Positions 51,759 through 58,687 of a DNA stretch of 64,000 bases are shown here, piece after piece; the stretch's first letter is position 1; each line of letters begins with the position of its first letter. Source of the stretch: Desulfobacteraceae bacterium. GTDB lineage: Bacteria > Desulfobacterota > Desulfobacteria > Desulfobacterales > Desulfosalsimonadaceae. The DNA lies in contig JAABSH010000012.1 in the NCBI GenBank assembly GCA_011390465.1, positions 1 through 64,000 of the forward strand, given 5' to 3'. The translations under genes and the position numbers were made by a program. The notes beneath the pieces were generated by a model. It searched no databases. It worked only from the letters and a program-made list of their open reading frames with translations, and was not told the DNA's origin.

Positions 51759-53303
51759 ATGAAAACACGATTCCGACATATTGTTTTAATTATAACCATT
51801 GCGGTGATCACCCTGGCATTTCCGGCAGTCACTGTTGCGGACGATTCAGCCGCAGAGGAAACAGCAACGTATGAAACAGCAGTTCAGGATGCCCAGCCGG
51901 GGATGGATGAAAATGAGACCGCGCTTTTCACCCTCATCAACGCGGCCCGGCGGGATCCGTTGGGCATGGCTGAATCTCTGGGGATGAATCGCGATGAAGT
52001 TTTAAGCAGCTTGCCGGAATTATGCGATATTCTGATCAACGGGCTTCCTGAACTCTGTTTTAACAAGGCGCTTTACCGGTCAGCGGGTGCGCATAACCGG
52101 GATATGCTGGATCAAAATTATTACGCGTATGCATCTATTGACGGAAAAACACCAGAGCAGCGGATGATGGAAGCCGGATATGTGCCGGCTGTTGCCGGAG
52201 AAGTCCTTGGAATGATGTTTTTCAATAATTTTATCGATCCGAATTTGGCGGTTTCCCGGATATTTGAAAACATCTTCAAAGATGAGCTGTCCCCTGAACG
52301 GACAGCCCCGCGTCGCATTCTTAACCCGGATTTCAGTGATATCGGCGTGAGTATCGGCGGTGGTATCTACCAGATGAATAATTTCACAAGTAATGTTTAT
52401 CTGGGGGTTTTTGATTTCGGCGCTTCGGTAAAACCTCATGAAATTCAGCTTCTGGCGCTGATCAATCAATTACGAAGCAAACCTGGAGCAGTGACCCGGA
52501 ATTTTGGCATAGAAGTGGAGGAAATACTTGATTTGTTTCCTGAATACACACAGTTTTATTCGGAAGGCCTTCCTCCGCTGACTTTTAACGGTTTGCTGTA
52601 TACTGCCGCAGATGTTCAGATTTCGGATATGCTGGAAAACAGCTATTGGGGGCATATTTCACCTGATGGCACCACTCCTCTCATGCGGATTCGTGCTCAG
52701 GGGTATGCACCGACGTGGGTAGCAGAATCAAAATACCGGCTTTCCACATGCAATAGAGTTATTTCTCCAACCAATACAATTCATGTTATTTTCAAAAATA
52801 TGTTTTTAAATGCATTCAAGAGCGGAACGTATCGGGACCGCAATATGCTGTCCGAAAAAGCCAGGGAAGCTGGATTTCGCATTGTGGCCACTGAATGGGA
52901 ATTAATTGAAAGTCTGTGCGGTAATCAAATGCATATAACACTTTGTGATTATGGTGCTTCAAACGTGTTTGAGGGTTTTAATGGTGAAAATAAAATTATA
53001 CCAGCTTTAACCGGTGTCGTGTATGCAGACGGAAATGACAACGGACTTTATGATGCAGGAGAAGGCGCACAAAATTTTGCGGTAAAAATAGAAAGCCAGG
53101 AAACCAATGAACAAATAAAAATCGTTTTCAGCGGGGAAACAGGTTTTTATTCAGCGTATCTTTATCCGGGTAAATATGAGGTATCTGTGAGTTCAACGAG
53201 AACAGGCAAAGAAATAAACAGCCAGCAGGTTGCTGTTGAAGTGGAAAATACCTGTAACACATGGCTTCCGTTTTTAGTAAATTCAATCCCTTCTGATTTT
53301 TAG
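51759..53303 (+). CDS. Exported double CAP/SCP-domain protein with SdrD-B-like tail
   Basis: About 514 residues from ATG 51759, which begins a clean signal peptide (MKTRFRHIVLIITIAVITLA, then FPAVTVA). The ORF-track start at 51546 reads through an inverted repeat and is rejected. There are two CAP (cysteine-rich secretory/PR-1) domains: the first from ETALFTLINAARRDPLGMAE with AGAHNRDML, the second from IQLLALINQLRSKPGAV with NSYWGHISPDGTTPLMRI. A C-terminal SdrD-B/Cna-B-like beta domain follows (GVVYADGNDNGLYDAGEGA). CAP domains are extracellular and often bind lipids or act as scaffolds; function here is unknown. Confidence 0.82.
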   Translation: MKTRFRHIVLIITIAVITLAFPAVTVADDSAAEETATYETAVQDAQPGMDENETALFTLINAARRDPLGMAESLGMNRDEVLSSLPELCDILINGLPELCFNKALYRSAGAHNRDMLDQNYYAYASIDGKTPEQRMMEAGYVPAVAGEVLGMMFFNNFIDPNLAVSRIFENIFKDELSPERTAPRRILNPDFSDIGVSIGGGIYQMNNFTSNVYLGVFDFGASVKPHEIQLLALINQLRSKPGAVTRNFGIEVEEILDLFPEYTQFYSEGLPPLTFNGLLYTAADVQISDMLENSYWGHISPDGTTPLMRIRAQGYAPTWVAESKYRLSTCNRVISPTNTIHVIFKNMFLNAFKSGTYRDRNMLSEKAREAGFRIVATEWELIESLCGNQMHITLCDYGASNVFEGFNGENKIIPALTGVVYADGNDNGLYDAGEGAQNFAVKIESQETNEQIKIVFSGETGFYSAYLYPGKYEVSVSSTRTGKEINSQQVAVEVENTCNTWLPFLVNSIPSDF

Positions 53304-53339
53304 CAAACAGATGGTTGGTCAAATAGAAAGACGAAAGGG

Positions 53340-53368
53340 TTGACGAAACTTGTTTTTTTGTTTATATA
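53340..53368 (+). promoter_or_regulatory. Strong sigma-70-like promoter for the cysteine-rich exported protein
   Basis: TTGACG (53340-53345), 17-base spacer, TATATA (53363-53368), in an A/T-rich stretch. This leaves a leader of about 180 bases before ATG 53555, in which I recognise no riboswitch. The combination with GGAGGA before the ATG and a strong terminator after the gene suggests a highly expressed single-gene unit. Confidence 0.65.
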
Positions 53369-53554
53369 TCAAATTTAATTATATTATTGTGAATTATATA
53401 AAATTAAAGGGGGTGGTTGGGTTTTTTGGCATGTTTTTTGAATATTATTATATTGCAAGGTAAAGAGATTTTTTGAATGTTGAAATAGTATTTATTTTAT
53501 ATTGTTATTTTTTTTAGCACCTAATAATGTTAATCTACAAAATGGAGGAAACAA

Positions 53555-54781
53555 ATGAAAAAAGTAATTACTGTGTTAATGGCATTGACCATGGTATTTG
53601 GTATTGCCGGAATCGTGTCTGCTGAGGCAATTGATGCGACGAACTGTGCCGGTGATGGTGGCAATCTTATCGTTCCGGGATGCGGCTTTCAACCAACAGA
53701 ACAAGGGCCGCCCATGGATTGTGGACCTTTTGATTTTGAAGCAGACCGATGCACCGGCAAACAGGAAAATCGTGCCCTTTTCCCGGTTTGTGAGTGCGTT
53801 GAAGAAGGTTATTATGACGAATTATTGACAGATACGGAATATGGGATTCGCATGACCATTCTGGTGGACAAACATGACGGCCAGGGTCCCGTGGAAGGTG
53901 ACAATTTTGTTTACTGGGCTGGAGAAGGCGATGCCGGCGGTGATGGCATAGCAGATCTTAACGATGGTATTGATGTGATGATTTTTGACCGGGAAGGTCA
54001 GGCTTGTGAAACAGACTCTTTAGGTAATTACACAGGCGCACCGCTTGCTTCTCCTGTTGAACCTAACGCCTTTGGGGCTTCCTTTGATGATTTTGATTTC
54101 AGACTGGCCAATGGCAATGCCGGTACACCGGATGCCTGTGCGAAACCGAATGATGATTGCGGAAACTGCGCTGATTTGTGGCGGGTGGTTGAACTTGAAC
54201 TTAAGGACACGGTTGAAGGGTTTTTGACCGAATCCGGCGACAGCAGCAACTGGGTCATTGACATTCCGGATATGTGGGCTGATTTACCGAACGCCCAGGC
54301 AGGTTGGACCGTGTACGTTGAAGTTTGCCTGAATCAGAGAGGCGATGCTGGTCAGGGCAGAGAAAATATGTGTGTTGACTGCAACTGTTGCTTCATGCTT
54401 GAAGTGGGGACCCTGTGCTGTGACTCAGCTCCTTCAAGCTGCGAAGATATTCTGACCTTCCCCTACTTTCCGAGCAAAGATAATTTCTGGCTGGGAATGG
54501 CCATTACCAACACGGGCAGCGAGGAAGGCACGGCTACGATCACTATTTATGAAACTAATGGTGAAACAGCAACTATTACAGAAACAGTTGCCGCAAATTC
54601 AACAAAAATTATAACGGATTTCGCTGCCAACACAAGCGGTGGTGCTGTTCAGGCCTATGCGAAAGCGGTTTGTGAGTTCCCGGCATCCGGATTTGCCATG
54701 TTTGGCCAGGTGGGTGCAGGAGATGAATCGCTGGGCTACCTTGCTGAAAGATGCGGTACCTGCTCTTCATGTGATCACTAA
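53555..54781 (+). CDS. Cysteine-rich exported protein of unknown function
   Basis: 408 residues. Signal peptide MKKVITVLMALTMVFGIAGI followed by VSA. The mature part has about 22 cysteines in CxxC-like groups (VDCNCCF, CCDSAPSSC, RCGTCSSC) and many Asp/Gly. Residues ~310-400 form a beta-rich module (FWLGMAITNTGSEEGTATIT, SGFAMFGQVGAGDESLGYL) that recurs in the 55.6-kb protein. GGAGGA lies seven bases before the ATG. The gene has its own promoter and terminator. I do not recognise a family; metal binding or a disulfide-rich surface protein are possibilities. Confidence 0.8.
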   Translation: MKKVITVLMALTMVFGIAGIVSAEAIDATNCAGDGGNLIVPGCGFQPTEQGPPMDCGPFDFEADRCTGKQENRALFPVCECVEEGYYDELLTDTEYGIRMTILVDKHDGQGPVEGDNFVYWAGEGDAGGDGIADLNDGIDVMIFDREGQACETDSLGNYTGAPLASPVEPNAFGASFDDFDFRLANGNAGTPDACAKPNDDCGNCADLWRVVELELKDTVEGFLTESGDSSNWVIDIPDMWADLPNAQAGWTVYVEVCLNQRGDAGQGRENMCVDCNCCFMLEVGTLCCDSAPSSCEDILTFPYFPSKDNFWLGMAITNTGSEEGTATITIYETNGETATITETVAANSTKIITDFAANTSGGAVQAYAKAVCEFPASGFAMFGQVGAGDESLGYLAERCGTCSSCDH

Positions 54782-54832
54782 TCGATTAAATGAAGTAAAC
54801 TGATAATTAAAATAATTTCAGTAAAACAAAAC

Positions 54833-54868
54833 CGGGGAAAGGGGGCAACTCCTTTCCCCGTTGTTTTT
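54833..54868 (+). terminator. Intrinsic terminator after the cysteine-rich protein gene
   Basis: CGGGGAAAGG (54833-54842) and CCTTTCCCCG (54851-54860), a perfect 10-bp stem, followed by TTGTTTTTT. It overlaps the ORF-track start (54861) of the next gene, which argues for a later start there. Confidence 0.9.
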
Positions 54869-54899
54869 TATGGTTGGCACCTTCAATTGGGGGCAAATA

Positions 54900-55562
54900 T
54901 TGAAAACCTTATACCTGTTTATTATTATTTGCGGATTGGTTGTGGGAAGCGTATGGCCCTGCAGTGTTTCTGCCCACCGCCCATATGCGCCGGAATTACC
55001 CATCGCGGTTAAGACCGAATTGATAGTCACCGATACCCATCACCACACTCAATTCTTCCGTACCATGATTCGCGTCACGCAAAAAACCGAAACCAATTTT
55101 AAAATCGGATTTTTCCCCTCGGACCAGGACGATGCTGCAGGCATGTTGGATTTCGATTTTTTAGGGACGATTTCCTGGAGTGGTGTCGGTCAGACAGCGC
55201 CCACTTTCCATGCGAAAAATCTTTTTATTGTCTCTGGTGTAACCCTGCCCATTGATGTGCTTCCTGTCCAAATGATTATCAACGCAGGTACACCGCTTGA
55301 ATATGAATTTACACAGATTGCCGGTGGGCGGAAGTTTTTCCGCAGAATTCAGATGACCGCAAGTCCTGTTAGTCGTGACGAAGCCCGTCAGGTCGGGTGG
55401 ATTCTTTGTGACGACTGCTTTTGTGATGCTGTTGAGCTTCAAATGATCGTGGTGACGGATTTGCAGACTGGCGACCTGATCGTTAAGCAGCTTTGGGCTG
55501 CTGATGGTTGCTGGTGGCTTTACGAGCAGACCCCTTTGCGCCGTTCCTGGCGCGTTCAATAA
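54900..55562 (+). CDS. Exported protein of unknown function
   Basis: About 220 residues. I prefer TTG 54900 (reads LKTLYLFIIICGLVVGSVWP), because GGGGG stands seven bases before it and a signal peptide ending in CSVSA starts there. The track start at 54861 lies in the preceding terminator and ATG 54870 has no ribosome site. The mature part has TDTHHHTQFFRTMI, beta-rich segments and a CDDCFCDA cluster near residue 170. No family recognised. It is followed after 35 bases by the transglutaminase-like gene and is probably co-transcribed with it. Confidence 0.65.
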   Translation: MKTLYLFIIICGLVVGSVWPCSVSAHRPYAPELPIAVKTELIVTDTHHHTQFFRTMIRVTQKTETNFKIGFFPSDQDDAAGMLDFDFLGTISWSGVGQTAPTFHAKNLFIVSGVTLPIDVLPVQMIINAGTPLEYEFTQIAGGRKFFRRIQMTASPVSRDEARQVGWILCDDCFCDAVELQMIVVTDLQTGDLIVKQLWAADGCWWLYEQTPLRRSWRVQ

Positions 55563-55597
55563 ATTCAGTGACCCAATTTATCAAGGGAAATTTTATC

Positions 55598-58093
55598 GTG
55601 TTTATGCGTTTTCTATTTCTTTTCCTGTTTATTGTGGGGCAGCTTTTTTTTGCACAGCATAATTTTTGTTCAGCCCAACAATTTGTCAGCGCTGACCCCG
55701 TGCCCTGGTCCGGCCACTGGTGGCCTTTTAGTCAAGGAAGTATTGGTACCGGTATTGGATACCGCGGTCATCCGTCCCCATTGGAAAAATATTTGCTTTT
55801 AACGACCGGGACAGAATCCGGCCCGGCACTCGACTGGTATCTGGAATATTATTATGATCCATTTGCTGATGACTGGTGGGGTCTGTGCCCGGCCTATGCC
55901 CGGTCCGCGGTAAAAGAAACATATTCTATATTACCGTCTGTTCATGACAATATCGTTTTTCGGGTGGGAGACAAAAAAGGACTGCTCGCTCTCTGCCACG
56001 ATTCCAGGGGCGGTGTCATCTATACCACAGGCAATCCGGTGAATTTCCATTTTTGGCTTCTGGATTATATTCATGACCAGAAAAAAGCCTTTGCCGCGGA
56101 TTTGATATTAGGAGAGGAAGTCTGGTATTTTCCGGTGTATGCCTATGAAATGACATCCGTTAGAAGCGGCCTTACGGAAAATGTTAATGTTGCTATTTTG
56201 TATGCCGCCCACATGGGACCGGATTATATGGGAACCCAGGCGATGGAGGCAGGGCCGTATACTTACAGCCTTGATCTGGATGCTCAGGGTAATATTGTCG
56301 GTGGCAGATGGACCGGGGACAGTGTTTTTAACCATCCTGAAACACTTTCTTATCCTGAATCCCCCGGATCGGAAAACCCTTACCTGAGCGCACACGATTG
56401 TACCAAAATCAAACAAATTGCGCGGGCCAAAGATGATGAACTGGAATTGGCCGGGGAATCAATTGCCAGACTTCTGCCGGGCGCTTATCATCTGGTATTG
56501 CTGGACGAGGATGTTTACAGCATTGAGGGTGAGGCGGGCGATATTGTAAATCTTGATATTTTTCGGGAAAATGGATCCAATCAGGCAATGGATGTTGTCC
56601 TTGCGGATTCAGATGAGGTATTGATCTGGGAACACCTTTTTGAGAAAAGTGATGATCCTGAAGTTTTTGAATTTACGCTTGCCAACCCGCCTTATACACT
56701 GAGGGTAACTCAGGAAAATTATGTGACGGATCCTAATATTTATTGTCTGACAATGGATTATCGCGGCGCCTATGACTGTATTATCCCCTATATCCCCAAA
56801 AACGGCCCCTGGTCCGGTTTTGCCGTGACCAACGCTTCGGTGCAAGAAACAGCTGAAGTGATGCTGGTGACACAGGATATGAATGGGATTCCTCTCCAGA
56901 CCGTGTTTGGTCCTGATGTTCTTAAACCGGGCAAAAAGAATTTGTTTCACCTTTCAAGTCTACCAATACGGGAACATGAATTTTCCGGGACCGGCGGACT
57001 GAAACTGATTTCCAATCAACCTGTCAGCATGGTGAATCTGTTTGCGGATGACCAGGGGCCCATGGCCGGGTTTAACGTTGCCGGACTCACCGGAAACCGG
57101 ATTATCATACCGGATATTTATGACAATGACCCTTGGGATCCGCAGTATATGACCGGTGCGGTGGTCAATGAAACATCCGGAAATATGGAAACGACCTGGA
57201 ATTTTTATTCGGAACAGGGCGATTTAATTGATTCGTTTTCTGAAAATCTGTCGCCTTACAAAAAAATTTATATTGAGCCTGGAAGTGCTCCTTTTTTTAA
57301 CGTCCCGGATGGCGGCTGGATGGAGGTTCTTGCCTCTGATGTTTCGGCAGCACTTAGCGGATACTTTTATATCAGCAGCCAGAAAAATCAGCAAAAGATT
57401 CTTGAAACCAGCCATGCACTGCTGGTTTCAGATGAAACACTGTACATCCAGCATGTCACACTCCCTTCCGGCCCATGGCAGACCACATTGACCCTTATTA
57501 ATCCGAATCCTTATAAAAACAGGGTGGTTGTGCATCCTTTAAGAACAGAGGGGATCAAGCCGGCGGATATGATTATGCTTTTGAATCCCTATGAAAAGCG
57601 GTTGATCTCTCTTAGTTTGGACTTTGGAACGGATATCAATCGTTCTGTTCTGGAAATTTCCGGCAGTGCCGCGCTGTGCGGGCATGTTTCTTATGAGGGC
57701 AAAAGGGGGGATGCAGCTTTTTTGGAGATGCTTACAGATGATGATTTTAAGCCTGAACTCGTTTTGCCCCATACAGCATCCAACACGGATCGCTGGTGGA
57801 CCGGGGTCGGGGTTTGCAATCCCAATTTCTATCCCGTGACCGCGTTGGTGATACCCTCTGACAAAAGCGGCGATCCCCTTATGTCAGAGGAGACAGAACT
57901 GGTCCTTGCGCCTGGTGGTTATGAAATTTTTACAATTAAACAGATGTTTGGACCCATGGCTCAGGATATTGCGTTTTTGAAAATTTTTACGGACCCGCTG
58001 GATTCAGGAAATATTGGCGGATTTTATCTTTATGGAAACAGGGAAACGCAGGATCTTAAGGCACAGAGCCAGGTGACCGGCGGGAATATGTAA
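55598..58093 (+). CDS. Exported transglutaminase-elicitor-like protein with repeated C-terminal modules
   Basis: About 831 residues from GTG 55598, seven bases after AAGGGAAA; the track's TTG 55508 lies inside the previous gene. A signal peptide is present (MRFLFLFLFIVGQLFFAQHN). Residues ~35-290 resemble the transglutaminase-elicitor family: PSPLEKYLLL, DDWWGLCPAYARSAV (candidate catalytic Cys97), GDKKGLLALCHD, GNPVNFHFWLLDYI (candidate His151), GEEVWYFPVYAYEMTSV and GGRWTGDSVFNHPETL. Residues ~420-830 hold four related beta modules (GPWSGFAVTNASVQ, YMTGAVVNETSGN, GPWQTTLTLINPNPY, RWWTGVGVCNPNFYP). Protein crosslinking is a fold-level inference only. Confidence 0.65.
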   Translation: MFMRFLFLFLFIVGQLFFAQHNFCSAQQFVSADPVPWSGHWWPFSQGSIGTGIGYRGHPSPLEKYLLLTTGTESGPALDWYLEYYYDPFADDWWGLCPAYARSAVKETYSILPSVHDNIVFRVGDKKGLLALCHDSRGGVIYTTGNPVNFHFWLLDYIHDQKKAFAADLILGEEVWYFPVYAYEMTSVRSGLTENVNVAILYAAHMGPDYMGTQAMEAGPYTYSLDLDAQGNIVGGRWTGDSVFNHPETLSYPESPGSENPYLSAHDCTKIKQIARAKDDELELAGESIARLLPGAYHLVLLDEDVYSIEGEAGDIVNLDIFRENGSNQAMDVVLADSDEVLIWEHLFEKSDDPEVFEFTLANPPYTLRVTQENYVTDPNIYCLTMDYRGAYDCIIPYIPKNGPWSGFAVTNASVQETAEVMLVTQDMNGIPLQTVFGPDVLKPGKKNLFHLSSLPIREHEFSGTGGLKLISNQPVSMVNLFADDQGPMAGFNVAGLTGNRIIIPDIYDNDPWDPQYMTGAVVNETSGNMETTWNFYSEQGDLIDSFSENLSPYKKIYIEPGSAPFFNVPDGGWMEVLASDVSAALSGYFYISSQKNQQKILETSHALLVSDETLYIQHVTLPSGPWQTTLTLINPNPYKNRVVVHPLRTEGIKPADMIMLLNPYEKRLISLSLDFGTDINRSVLEISGSAALCGHVSYEGKRGDAAFLEMLTDDDFKPELVLPHTASNTDRWWTGVGVCNPNFYPVTALVIPSDKSGDPLMSEETELVLAPGGYEIFTIKQMFGPMAQDIAFLKIFTDPLDSGNIGGFYLYGNRETQDLKAQSQVTGGNM

Positions 58094-58127
58094 TATTTAC
58101 AAATAAAACAAAGGAAATTAGAAGAAG

Positions 58128-58565
58128 ATGAATCAGGTTGTTTCAAAATCGAATTTGTTTGCATTATTCATTGCGGTATTATTCATGACAGGTGGCTGTC
58201 AATCCTTTTTGTTTCAGCCAATTTCCGCGGAAGAGGCGATTGAAAATCGGGTCGTGGAAATGATGAGTGCGCGTGTGAATGGCGATTGGGGCAGAGTATA
58301 TAAATATTTGTGCCCGGAATACAAAAATGCCGTTTCCAAAGAAAGTTTTATGGCCAAGCCAAGAAATATGTTATTCCGCAATTTTAATGTGGAGTCTGTC
58401 GAAATGGATTCTTCGGCTGAAAAAGCAACTGTCATTGTTTCGTATGACATGACGGTGATGAGTTATGAGGTTCCGGACCAGCGCGAGACTCAAAAATGGA
58501 TAAGAAAAGGTGGAAACTGGTACTTTGTGATAAAGAATGTGTCACCTTTTGGGGGTGTTGATTAA
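58128..58565 (+). CDS. Small lipoprotein, NTF2/SnoaL-like size
   Basis: 145 residues with a lipoprotein signal: hydrophobic stretch (LFALFIAVLFM) and lipobox TGGC, so Cys24 would be acylated. The remaining ~120 residues (AIENRVVEMMSARVNGDWGR, VIVSYDMTVMSYEVPD, GGNWYFVIKN) look like a small alpha+beta domain of the kind seen in DUF4878/NTF2-like lipoproteins; this is tentative. AGGAAATTAGAAG precedes the ATG. Last gene of the + strand exported cluster, followed by a bidirectional terminator. Confidence 0.75.
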   Translation: MNQVVSKSNLFALFIAVLFMTGGCQSFLFQPISAEEAIENRVVEMMSARVNGDWGRVYKYLCPEYKNAVSKESFMAKPRNMLFRNFNVESVEMDSSAEKATVIVSYDMTVMSYEVPDQRETQKWIRKGGNWYFVIKNVSPFGGVD

Positions 58566-58624
58566 AATCAGCACAGTAGTAAGACGGGAGACCAAGCAGT
58601 CCTTATTGCAACTGGTTTTTAGGA

Positions 58625-58660
58625 AATAAAAAGAGCCGCCGAATGGCGGCTCTTTTTATT
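58625..58660. terminator. Bidirectional intrinsic terminator
   Basis: AATAAAAAGAGCCGCC (58625-58640), loop GAAT, GGCGGCTCTTTTTATT (58645-58660): a perfect 16-bp stem with A-run and U-run flanks. It lies between the convergent lipoprotein gene (+) and the PKD-repeat gene (-) and should serve both. Confidence 0.95.
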
Positions 58661-58687
58661 TCTGGTGTGTTTAATGTTATAAAGAAA

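Noticed and set aside
53369-53554. Riboswitch in the long leader of the Cys-rich protein gene
   Set aside because: The leader is A/T-rich and I recognise no c-di-GMP, TPP, cobalamin or other aptamer core.
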